Origin: Candidatus Aminicenantota bacterium | Lineage (GTDB): Bacteria > Acidobacteriota > Aminicenantia > Aminicenantales > Aminicenantaceae | Assembly (NCBI GenBank): GCA_016926925.1 | Contig: JAFGNQ010000135.1 | Span: 1-7,145, forward strand | Direction of reading: 5' to 3' | DNA length: 7,145 bases | Shown here: piece after piece, positions 1 through 5,362 of the stretch | How positions within the stretch are numbered: the first letter of the stretch is position 1 | How the letters are laid out: every line of letters begins with the position of its first letter | Position numbers and translations under genes: made by a program | Notes under the pieces: model-generated | Seen by the model: only the letters and a program-made list of their open reading frames with translations | What the model was told of the DNA's origin: nothing | The model's database searches: none

Positions 1-108
1 CCCGGGATTTCTTCTCCTGTAAGAACGGGCTCGAAATCCTAACGAGTTTTTCCCCATGAAAAACGGGCTGAGCAGCAGTTATTGTGAATGTTCGGAGGAA
101 TCAAAGGA
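1..108. other. Left-edge non-coding stretch downstream of the M55 gene
   Basis: No gene can be supported here. All three plus-strand frames stop within the first 60 bases (at 40-42, 20-22 and 57-59), so at most a few C-terminal codons of a gene from the left could be present. A small perfect inverted repeat, GTTTTTC (46-52) and GAAAAAC (58-64) with a 5-base loop, lies about 45 bases past the M55 stop. It is AT-rich and has no T-run, so it is a poor terminator candidate. Confidence 0.5.
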
Positions 109-1236
109 TCATTGAGAGCCAAAATATTTTTTTGCGGGTGTTCCTATTTCCGGCGGCGCCGGTGGCAGCCACCGGCCGGATTCGACGTCCGCCCATACAG
201 TGAAAAGCTCTTCTTTGAAGCCGTTAAATACCGCTCGTCCATTTTCATTTTGGAAAAGGCTGTTCATGAGAATATCAAAATAGCCGAGCCAGGCAATTCT
301 CATCAGCCCCCGGATTCCATCGTAGGCTTCCAGAAATGTGGCGGCAGTGAAGCCCGCTGTCTGGTCGTGATAATTCAGACCGGGAACACTTTCGAGGGCG
401 CTCAAATCTGCAGGCGGAACCGCCCTGAGCTGAGCTTTTATAGGTTCCTTTAGCCTTACGGCTTTGCTCCGGGCTATATTGCGAACAGAACGCTCTGCGG
501 ATTCGCGCATTTCTTTATGGACTTCCGCAGCAGGTCTGAGTTCTGCGTTATCGGCACCTCTGGCCTTTTTTACTCTGACATACTCCAGCCATGACATCCA
601 TGCCAGCTGCTCTTCCAATCTATCGTCGCCGGAGACAAATATCAAAGGAGTTCGAACACGGCCCCATGAATAGGCAAAAATTTCGGATTCATTGAGGGAC
701 ATATCATTGAGGATCCAGTCCATTCCAAAGTTGATTGTGTGGGATGCAAAACCGCCTCCTCCGGTTTTGGAATGCATGCAGACGAGTACGATCGCATCGT
801 ATCTCCCTTCTTCAACGAGGTCCACATAGGGGCGAAAGGGTTTGTCCTTATACATCATTGCGGCCCGGGAATCCATTCTATCCAGCAGAATATCCGGCTC
901 AGGGTTGAAACTTCCATGGGCATCGACGACATCGACAGCATCCGCGCCACCCATAAATAAGCCGTCGATAACGGCATTCACGTCGTCGGTTAGCCATTCT
1001 CTTGCCTGGAAATAATCATCGTTTCCGAAATCGATGGACCTGAGGACATTCTGGCCGGACACCCCCTCCATATCGTAATAGAGAAGAATTTTGACGAGCC
1101 CATCCGTATCGGTTGCAGGCTCGAGAAGGATCCTTCCCGGATGTGAAGTTTCACCGGCTTTTTCCGGAGTACATGAGACAATGAAGGCCAATACCATCAC
1201 GACAATTCCGGAACGACAGGCTTTTTTAAATTTCAT
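109..1236 (-). CDS. Predicted lipoprotein, M55 (DppA-like) D-aminopeptidase family
   Basis: This is a member of peptidase family M55, whose type member DppA is a zinc-dependent D-aminopeptidase releasing N-terminal D-amino acids. The family signature is complete. With the start chosen here (375 aa) I see DMEG with D55 and E57, DAHG with H107, a C-M-H motif with H155, S-H-T with H166, and the N-E-S-E segment with E185. Their spacing closely follows the zinc ligands and the nucleophile histidine of DppA. A G-D-D segment follows near residue 203. The N-terminus is basic (KFKKACR), then hydrophobic (about 11-21), then I-V-S-C, a good lipobox with C22. The residue after the cysteine is Thr, so nothing marks it for inner-membrane retention. 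The protein is about 100 residues longer than B. subtilis DppA, owing to the signal/linker and a C-terminal extension of unknown role. An ATG at 1242 lies one base from the Shine-Dalgarno, so the ATG at 1236 is preferred. The family call is firm; substrate and location are inferred. Confidence 0.88.
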   Translation of the reverse strand: MKFKKACRSGIVVMVLAFIVSCTPEKAGETSHPGRILLEPATDTDGLVKILLYYDMEGVSGQNVLRSIDFGNDDYFQAREWLTDDVNAVIDGLFMGGADAVDVVDAHGSFNPEPDILLDRMDSRAAMMYKDKPFRPYVDLVEEGRYDAIVLVCMHSKTGGGGFASHTINFGMDWILNDMSLNESEIFAYSWGRVRTPLIFVSGDDRLEEQLAWMSWLEYVRVKKARGADNAELRPAAEVHKEMRESAERSVRNIARSKAVRLKEPIKAQLRAVPPADLSALESVPGLNYHDQTAGFTAATFLEAYDGIRGLMRIAWLGYFDILMNSLFQNENGRAVFNGFKEELFTVWADVESGRWLPPAPPEIGTPAKKYFGSQ

Positions 1237-1243
1237 GAGCATA

Positions 1244-1248
1244 CCTCC
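1244..1248 (-). promoter_or_regulatory. Ribosome binding site that decides the M55 start
   Basis: On the minus strand GGAGG lies 7 bases before the ATG at 1236 but only 1 base before the in-frame ATG at 1242. The downstream ATG is therefore the likely start, making the protein two residues shorter than the longest reading. Confidence 0.7.
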
Positions 1249-1374
1249 ATGACAAAACGAAGCTTCGAAAATATAGACGGAAAGGATACGGAATAAGTTC
1301 CTCTTTTGCTGGATCGGCTCGATCGAAAAACAAAACCCCTTGAAAAGATTTTGATAATGTCGCTTCCATTCTGT

Positions 1375-1393
1375 ATTGATTGAGCATTGATTG
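1375..1393. repeat. Tandem ATTGATTG pair, 11 bases apart
   Basis: ATTGATTG occurs at 1375-1382 and again at 1386-1393, separated by AGC, in the 275-base gap upstream of the M55 gene. The 11-base period is about one helical turn, as in a paired protein-binding site. The same gap also holds the palindrome CGAAGCTTCG (1258-1267), just upstream of the ribosome binding site, and GATCG-GCT-CGATC (1312-1324). I found no convincing -35/-10 pair for M55 here. Function is unknown. Confidence 0.35.
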
Positions 1394-1465
1394 GAAAATA
1401 TTCAGGTATATTTCTCTTTTATGCCTCAAACCTCATCTTTTCCACACAATATGGAAGTGAACCAT

Positions 1466-1485
1466 ACTGTCTTGCGTCCGACAGT
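1466..1485. repeat. Small inverted repeat behind the 63-aa membrane protein gene
   Basis: ACTGTC (1466-1471) and GACAGT (1480-1485) form a perfect 6-base stem with an 8-base loop, starting 26 bases past the stop of the small minus-strand gene. No T-run follows on either strand, so it is not a standard intrinsic terminator. It could be a weak RNA 3' end structure. Confidence 0.3.
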
Positions 1486-1511
1486 TCCAGCGAAATATTG
1501 AATTTTTCAGG

Positions 1512-1703
1512 CTATTTGAATATCCGGGTATAGACCCAGTAGAGAAAAGCAAGGACGTAAACAGTGAGCAAGGCCCAGACAAGAACCGAAATTGTCTCTT
1601 TGAGACGCTTGCCGAGCGGAGAGCGGGCCTCCTTTCTTCCTCCCATCCGGTAAAGCAGGTAGATTCCTGCTGCGATGATCAGATAAATGAACCATCTTCG
1701 CAT
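1512..1703 (-). CDS. Small two-helix membrane protein, function unknown
   Basis: This encodes 63 residues that I do not recognise as a named family. Two hydrophobic segments are visible: about residues 4-18 (FIYLIIAAGIYLLY) and about 40-61 (VLVWALLTVYVLAFLYWVY). A strongly basic loop between them (RMGGRKEAR, then GKRLKE) suggests that the loop is cytoplasmic and both ends face outward. Three things support a real gene. Codon choice resembles the neighbouring genes. The ORF lies behind a near-consensus promoter with 17-base spacing. The hydropathy pattern would be unlikely by chance. The ribosome binding site is weak (GGA about 9 bases before ATG). The overlapping 134-codon frame at 1507-1911 is compositionally implausible. 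It is 275 bases upstream of the M55 gene on the same strand; cotranscription is possible but not shown. Confidence 0.6.
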   Translation of the reverse strand: MRRWFIYLIIAAGIYLLYRMGGRKEARSPLGKRLKETISVLVWALLTVYVLAFLYWVYTRIFK

Positions 1704-1739
1704 TTAAGAAAATCCAAAAATAATGAAAATTGGCAGCAA

Positions 1740-1757
1740 CCTCAGGAATTATTGAGG
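1740..1757. repeat. Inverted repeat overlapping the minus-strand -10 box
   Basis: CCTCA (1740-1744) and TGAGG (1753-1757) are perfect 5-base arms around 8 bases. The -10 element at 1748-1753 and the expected transcription start near 1741 lie inside it. It is placed like an operator but is short enough to arise by chance. Confidence 0.3.
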
Positions 1758-1776
1758 AATGACTGCGTTTAGTCAA
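1748..1776 (-). promoter_or_regulatory. Sigma70-type promoter for the 63-aa membrane protein
   Basis: On the minus strand the -35 reads TTGACT (1776-1771, 5 of 6 to consensus), followed by a 17-base spacer and a -10 AATAAT (1753-1748, 5 of 6). The predicted start near 1741 gives a leader of about 38 bases before the ATG at 1703. This is the main independent evidence that the small gene is transcribed. Confidence 0.6.
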
Positions 1777-1879
1777 GCTTCGGATAGGGAGGGGACTTCC
1801 TCTCCATTCGAAAGCGATCGAAACGGATTTGATCGGCACAGTACATTTGCTCGAGTGAAGAACAAGCCGGTTCCTCCGC

Positions 1880-1908
1880 TTGACAGGGTTTGCATTTTTT
1901 TTTACATT
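1880..1908 (+). promoter_or_regulatory. Sigma70-type promoter for malic enzyme
   Basis: A perfect -35 TTGACA (1880-1885), a 17-base spacer containing a T-run, and the -10 TACATT (1903-1908, 4 of 6). The predicted start near 1915 leaves a leader of about 135 bases before the ATG at 2052, long enough to carry regulatory structure. It is divergent from the minus-strand promoter about 105 bases away. Confidence 0.6.
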
Positions 1909-1920
1909 CAAACGAGAGCT

Positions 1921-1930
1921 TCCTTAAGGA
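1921..1930. repeat. Perfect palindrome TCCTTAAGGA in the malic enzyme leader
   Basis: A perfect 10-base palindrome centred about 10 bases past the predicted transcription start, where a repressor could block the promoter at 1880-1908. The half-site TCCTTAA recurs at 5261-5267 in the arm of another inverted repeat. Function is inferred from position only. Confidence 0.35.
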
Positions 1931-1931
1931 C

Positions 1932-1976
1932 AAAACAGGGACCGGCATTTAAAGACGGGTGAAAGGCTGTTTTTTT
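1932..1976 (+). terminator. Possible attenuator in the malic enzyme leader
   Basis: AAAACAG (1932-1938) is complementary to CTGTTTT (1967-1973), and a run of seven T ends at 1976, giving a terminator-like layout inside the leader. The 28-base interior can add a few pairs (ACC at 1941-1943 with GGT at 1958-1960). The outer stem is AT-rich and the loop is long, so intrinsic termination would be inefficient. From 1977 to the ribosome binding site I see nothing else. Confidence 0.25.
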
Positions 1977-2040
1977 ATTCATCCTCAGCATTTTCCTAAT
2001 GGGAGCACATTAATTATTCTTGCGACGTTGAAGCCATAAA

Positions 2041-2046
2041 AAGGAG
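2041..2046 (+). promoter_or_regulatory. Ribosome binding site that decides the malic enzyme start
   Basis: AAGGAG ends 5 bases before the ATG at 2052. The in-frame GTG at 2046 overlaps the Shine-Dalgarno itself and cannot be the start it serves, so the protein begins M-L-R-F-I. Confidence 0.75.
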
Positions 2047-2051
2047 TGGAC

Positions 2052-3779
2052 ATGCTCAGATTCATTCAACAGAGGGATCCCTTTACCGGAGAAGAGTACA
2101 TCGAAGTGCCGTTCAAGGGAAGGCGTTTGGTCGAACACCCTATATACAACAAAGGAACAGCCTTCACCGAGGAAGAGCGGGAGACATTAGAGCTTGCGGG
2201 GCTTTATCCGGAACGTGTTTCTAATCTGGAGATTCAATGCCGACGCAGTTACGGCCACTACCTTGAAAAAAACACCGATCTGGAAAAATACATTTATCTG
2301 ATCTCGCTTCAGGACAGGATGGAAACGCTGTTTTACCGTCTTCTATCCGACCACTTGGAGGAAATGCTTCCTATAGTCTACACGCCGACAGTGGGAATGG
2401 CCTGTCTGCGGTTCAGCCATATTTACAGGCGTCCCCGCGGGTTGTACATCACTCCTACGAACATCCACAAGATTGAGAAGGTTCTCTCCAACGCACCCTT
2501 TGCCAATGTCTCTCTCATCGTAGTCACAGACGGCGAAAGGATTCTGGGCTTGGGAGACCAGGGTGCTGGTGGAATGGGTATTCCCATCGGGAAGAGCACG
2601 CTCTATGTCGCAGCTGGCGGTATTCATCCGGCCTACTGCCTGCCCGTACTGATTGATGTAGGGACAAACAATGAGGAGGCATTAAAAGATCCACTCTACA
2701 TCGGCGTAAGACATAAAAGACTTACAGGAGACGCATACTACCAGATCGTCGAACAATTCGTCCAAGGAGTTCGAAAAGTCTTTCCCAATGCACTCATCCA
2801 GTGGGAGGATTTCGGCAAGCACCATGCCTTTTCGCTTCTGGAGCGGTACCGGAACCGTATGTGCTCCTTCAACGATGACATTCAGGGCACAGGTGCTGTA
2901 ACCGCTTCCGTGCTTTTGTCGGCTATGAAGATAAAAAGAGAGAAGCTCACAGACCAAAAGATCGTTATTTTTGGACAGGGTCAAGCAGGAATAGGTATCG
3001 CCAATCAAATCTTAAATGTGCTCACCGGAGAGGGATTAACCGAGTCCGAAGCCAGAAAATGCATTTTTGGAGTCGATCAAGCAGGGCTGCTCGTGGAAGG
3101 GATGAACGTAAGCGAAGAGCAAAAGCCTTGGCTAAAACCCCGGAGTCTCGTTGAAGCATGGAAACTATCAGACTCACACGCCATCACGCTTCTCGATACC
3201 ATTAAACACGCCAAAGCATCCGTTTTAATCGGGGTCACCGGACAACCGGATTCTTTCTCGGAGGAAGTCCTGGCGGCATTGGCGGCCAACACGACGTCTC
3301 CCGTGGTTCTGCCTTTGTCCAACCCTACGGCCAAAGCCGAGTGCACACCGGAGCTTGTGTTTCAAATCACCAAAGGAAGAGGCCTGTGCGCAACCGGAAG
3401 CCCATTCCCTCCGGTTCAAGTCAACGGTAAAATGAGAGCGATATCTCAGTGCAACAACCTCTTCGTATTTCCTGGTTTGGGTCTAGGAGCGCTGGTCTCG
3501 GGCACCCCCGTGATCACGGACCGAATGTTCATGGAGGCTTCCCGGGCTGTGAGTGATATGGTCTCGGCGGAAGCCCGCGAGAAGGGGCAGGTGCTGCCCA
3601 AGATAACCGCAATTCGAGAGGTGTCGGCCAAGGTCGCAATGGCAGTAGCCAAAGTCGCCCGCGATTCGGGATTGGGTCTGCGAGCCGACGATGAGCGCTT
3701 GTTCTCCATGATCACCAACGCTATGTGGGATCCAAAATACATGCCTCTCCGGTACGCAAAACCCGATCTCAATTATTGA
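2052..3779 (+). CDS. maeA: NAD-type malic enzyme (oxidative decarboxylation of malate)
   Basis: This cytoplasmic enzyme converts L-malate to pyruvate and CO2 with reduction of NAD(P), linking the dicarboxylic acid pool to pyruvate. It is the large bacterial/eukaryotic type: 575 residues against about 565 for E. coli MaeA. Family motifs appear in order (575-aa numbering). YTPTVG carries the catalytic Tyr110. The G-L-G-D-Q-G-A-G-G-M-G-I-P-I-G-K segment ends with catalytic Lys181. W-E-D-F carries metal ligands E252 and D253. FNDDIQGTG carries D275 and D276. The Rossmann loop GQGQAG lies at about 308-313. SNPTAKAE, ATGSPFPPV and FPGLGLGAL follow. The Rossmann loop has Q where GAG is usual, and W-E-D-F replaces the more common F-E-D-F; both are tolerated in relatives. 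NAD rather than NADP preference is assumed from the subfamily. It appears monocistronic, with a promoter at 1880-1908 and inverted repeats behind it. All key residues are intact. Confidence 0.95.
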   Translation: MLRFIQQRDPFTGEEYIEVPFKGRRLVEHPIYNKGTAFTEEERETLELAGLYPERVSNLEIQCRRSYGHYLEKNTDLEKYIYLISLQDRMETLFYRLLSDHLEEMLPIVYTPTVGMACLRFSHIYRRPRGLYITPTNIHKIEKVLSNAPFANVSLIVVTDGERILGLGDQGAGGMGIPIGKSTLYVAAGGIHPAYCLPVLIDVGTNNEEALKDPLYIGVRHKRLTGDAYYQIVEQFVQGVRKVFPNALIQWEDFGKHHAFSLLERYRNRMCSFNDDIQGTGAVTASVLLSAMKIKREKLTDQKIVIFGQGQAGIGIANQILNVLTGEGLTESEARKCIFGVDQAGLLVEGMNVSEEQKPWLKPRSLVEAWKLSDSHAITLLDTIKHAKASVLIGVTGQPDSFSEEVLAALAANTTSPVVLPLSNPTAKAECTPELVFQITKGRGLCATGSPFPPVQVNGKMRAISQCNNLFVFPGLGLGALVSGTPVITDRMFMEASRAVSDMVSAEAREKGQVLPKITAIREVSAKVAMAVAKVARDSGLGLRADDERLFSMITNAMWDPKYMPLRYAKPDLNY

Positions 3780-3796
3780 AATGAAACGGTTGATTC

Positions 3797-3819
3797 GATA
3801 TTCTCAATTTCCGAATATC
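3797..3819. repeat. Inverted repeat just behind malic enzyme
   Basis: GATATTC (3797-3803) and GAATATC (3813-3819) form a perfect 7-base stem with a 9-base loop, starting 18 bases after the malic enzyme stop. There is no T-run, so this is at best a 3' stabilising or Rho-linked structure. It abuts the next inverted repeat with no gap. Confidence 0.4.
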
Positions 3820-3866
3820 CGCTTGATCAAACTCATAAATTGAGCTATATGTAACTTGATCAAGCG
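3820..3866. repeat. 11-base perfect inverted repeat with two TTGATCAA palindromes
   Basis: CGCTTGATCAA (3820-3830) and TTGATCAAGCG (3856-3866) are perfect complements 25 bases apart. Each arm contains the self-palindrome TTGATCAA, and the two centres are 33 bases apart, about three helical turns on the same DNA face. A candidate promoter sits between and over the arms. This looks more like a pair of operators than a terminator, since no T-run follows. Confidence 0.55.
3823..3851 (+). promoter_or_regulatory. Candidate promoter for the TPR gene, inside the inverted repeat
   Basis: TTGATC (3823-3828, 4 of 6 to the -35 consensus), a 17-base spacer and TATATG (3846-3851, 4 of 6 to the -10). The left repeat arm covers the -35 and the right arm covers the predicted start near 3858. 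Spacing is ideal but the hexamers are only moderate. Confidence 0.4.
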
Positions 3867-3885
3867 AAATGTAAGCTCGAGGAGC

Positions 3886-3902
3886 GTTTAAAGGATTTAA
3901 AC
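3886..3902. repeat. Hairpin GTTTAAA-GGA-TTTAAAC upstream of the TPR gene
   Basis: A perfect 7-base stem with a 3-base loop, extended past one mismatch by GAG (3882-3884) with CTC (3904-3906). It lies in the presumed leader of the TPR gene, ending 14 bases before the GGGGA that may act as ribosome binding site. It is the third inverted repeat in this 152-base gap. Confidence 0.4.
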
Positions 3903-3931
3903 ACTCGGCAAATCCTGGGGACCATCCTTCA

Positions 3932-4378
3932 ATGTACAAACAAAGATGGGCGCCCGGCACTTTTTATTGGAAAACATGGTGTTTCATAACTGTTCTCGTC
4001 GTCCTGATAAGCATCGATTGCGCGTCCGTCGGAGAGCATAAATCTTCGATTTCACAGCAAGTGGTTTCGGCTGATGATTTTTTTCGCCAGGGGAAAACAT
4101 TTTTCGAACAATTCAAAAACATAGAGGGAAAAGCCAGTTTCGATCAAGCTTTATCGATTGATCCCGGTCATAAAAATTCCCTCTACTATCGGGGCAAGAC
4201 TTTCATCAAATACCTTGAAATCGAACCCGATCATGCTTATGCTCATTATGAGCTTGGTCTCGCTTATAACCAGATGCGGAAGAAAGACTTAGCCCTTATC
4301 CATTTGCAGTAATTTCTGAAGCTCGCTCCAAACGCACCAGAGGCAGAGCAGGTAAGGAAACTTTTGAGCGCCCTTTAA
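3932..4378 (+). pseudogene. TPR-repeat exported protein gene, interrupted by an in-frame TAA
   Basis: The open part (126 codons to TAA at 4310-4312) starts with a hydrophobic signal/anchor (about residues 18-28) followed by C30-A-S. The lipobox is poor (S-I-D-C), so lipoprotein status is doubtful. TPR1 (47-80) fits the 34-residue pattern, with G, A and P in place. The second repeat (81-101) has only 21 residues: its start with G88 and its end (Y-L-E-I-E-P-D-H) are present but about 13 middle residues are missing. The third (102-) runs into TAA at its position 26. Past the TAA the same frame continues for 21 codons beginning FLKLAPNAPEAE, which completes the repeat with Pro at position 32, then a helix, and stops at 4376-4378. 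This points to a nonsense change (for example AAA to TAA) in a gene of about 148 codons. A short functional product or a sequence error remain possible. The ribosome binding site is weak (GGGGA, 10 bases upstream). Confidence 0.72.
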
Positions 4379-4407
4379 GGAGAGTGCCCCAATCAAGATG
4401 AGAATAA

Positions 4408-4437
4408 CTGGCATCGCTTCTCGTTACAGGTTATAAT
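4408..4437 (+). promoter_or_regulatory. Promoter for the NYN-LOTUS gene
   Basis: A perfect -10 TATAAT (4432-4437), preceded after an 18-base spacer by CTGGCA (4408-4413, 4 of 6 to the -35). The predicted start near 4444 gives a leader of about 23 bases to the ATG at 4467. It lies just past the end of the broken TPR gene, so the NYN gene need not depend on that gene's transcript. Confidence 0.5.
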
Positions 4438-4466
4438 GAAACCGAAATTCAATTTTGAGAGAAAAA

Positions 4467-5222
4467 ATGACGAACCAAATGAATGAAACGCCGATGAGCA
4501 AGATCGCTCTTCTGATCGACGGCGACAATGCTCAGCCTTCTCTGATTGACAAGATGTTGACCGAAACCGGGAAACACGGCTCCGTGACCATCAGGCGTAT
4601 TTACGGCGACTGGACCAAGGCCAACATGAAGGGCTGGAAGGATACGCTGAACATCAACGCCATTCAACCTATCCAGCAATTCCGCTATACAACGGGAAAA
4701 AACTCCACTGACAGTGCTATGATCATCGATGCCATGGACATTCTGCACAGCGATCAAGTGGACGGATTTTGTCTGGTCTCCAGTGACAGCGATTACACAC
4801 GCTTGGCCACCCGCATTCGAGAAGAAGGCTATTTCGTTTTGGGGATCGGCAAGGAATTGACACCGAAGCCTTTTGTCAATGCATGCAATGTTTTTATATA
4901 TACGGAAAACCTGATACCTATGGAGCCCGTTTCCAAGGAAAAAAGGGACGACCACAGGAAGACCGCAAAGACCAAGAAAATAGACCCGGTGCCTCTACTT
5001 AAAGGAGCATTCGACATGGCCGTTCAAGAGGACGGTTGGGCCAATCTGGGCACCATGGGATTTTATCTCCAACAGCTGGATCCCGGATTCGATCCCCGGA
5101 CCTACGGATTCAAACAGCTCAATCAATTGATCCGCAGGTATTCGGGCCAGTTCGAGCTCAGATTCCATGAAGAAGCCGGACGAACAGTGGTCTATGTCCG
5201 GGCAAAAGAATATGGAGGATAA
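4467..5222 (+). CDS. NYN-domain (LabA/DUF88-type) putative ribonuclease with C-terminal LOTUS (OST-HTH) domain
   Basis: This encodes 251 residues in two domains. The NYN domain (about 10-150) is a PIN-like nuclease fold. Its acidic motifs are intact: I-D-G-D-N (D18, D20), N-S-T-D-S-A-M-I-I-D (D82, D88) and S-S-D-S-D-Y (D107, D109). These would bind a divalent metal for RNA cleavage. A basic, lysine-rich linker (about 155-172) leads to a LOTUS/OST-HTH domain (about 174-247) with the D-G-W-A-N-L-G core and a G-F-K-Q-L-N-Q-L-I helix. Such domains bind RNA, in particular G-rich or structured RNA. The combination is widespread in bacteria and mirrors eukaryotic MARF1-like architecture; cellular targets are unknown. 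The start is taken as ATG 4467, because it lies behind GAGAG and after the predicted transcription start. TTG 4455 and ATG 4494 are alternatives. It is followed 139 bases on by tex in the same direction. Confidence 0.85.
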   Translation: MTNQMNETPMSKIALLIDGDNAQPSLIDKMLTETGKHGSVTIRRIYGDWTKANMKGWKDTLNINAIQPIQQFRYTTGKNSTDSAMIIDAMDILHSDQVDGFCLVSSDSDYTRLATRIREEGYFVLGIGKELTPKPFVNACNVFIYTENLIPMEPVSKEKRDDHRKTAKTKKIDPVPLLKGAFDMAVQEDGWANLGTMGFYLQQLDPGFDPRTYGFKQLNQLIRRYSGQFELRFHEEAGRTVVYVRAKEYGG

Positions 5223-5260
5223 CAACCATCCCAGAGCCTAAGGTCCATCATACCATTGCA

Positions 5261-5295
5261 TCCTTAATAAAAAAATCGAACATGAATATTAAGGA
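5261..5295. repeat. 9-base inverted repeat between the NYN gene and tex
   Basis: TCCTTAATA (5261-5269) and TATTAAGGA (5287-5295) are perfect complements with a 17-base loop containing seven A. There is no T-run on the plus strand after the second arm, so it is not a standard terminator for the NYN gene. It could be a binding site or RNA structure upstream of tex. Confidence 0.4.
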
Positions 5296-5362
5296 ACAGT
5301 TACGATCAGCCCCGATTTATAGTGCCGAGTCCGCATTGAAACACGTCTGGAGCCGAACATAA
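5282..5362 (+). CDS. Possible 26-codon leader ORF coupled to tex
   Basis: An ATG at 5282 opens 26 codons (beginning MNIKEQLRSAP) ending in TAA at 5360-5362, which shares a base with the tex ATG in the arrangement TAATG. Such overlap permits translational coupling. Against it, there is no visible Shine-Dalgarno before 5282 and the peptide resembles nothing I recognise. A candidate -10 for tex (TATAGT, 5318-5323, without a good -35) lies inside it, and if used would leave the ORF untranslated. It is listed as a weak candidate only. Confidence 0.22.
   Translation: MNIKEQLRSAPIYSAESALKHVWSRT

Noticed and set aside
88..453. Plus-strand 121-codon frame
   Set aside because: It is entirely antisense to the end of the M55 gene apart from its first codons, has no recognisable domain or good ribosome binding site, and has the low-complexity basic composition of a shadow frame.
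1226..1429. Minus-strand 67-codon frame upstream of the M55 gene
   Set aside because: It opens with TTG, has no well-spaced ribosome binding site, overlaps the M55 start in another frame, and shows no domain. The M55 gene has its own good Shine-Dalgarno.
1507..1911. Minus-strand 134-codon frame across the small membrane protein
   Set aside because: It spans both divergent promoters and has an implausible Ser/Arg-rich composition. The 63-codon frame inside it has coherent hydropathy and its own promoter.
3797..3819. Intrinsic terminator for malic enzyme
   Set aside because: The stem is present but no T-run follows this hairpin or the next, so I list it as a repeat only.
4455..4466. TTG start for the NYN-LOTUS gene
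   Set aside because: It adds four residues before the ATG at 4467 without a ribosome binding site and would lie about 11 bases from the predicted transcription start.
4449..4955. Minus-strand 168-codon frame
   Set aside because: It is antisense to the NYN domain, whose catalytic motifs are intact in the plus frame.
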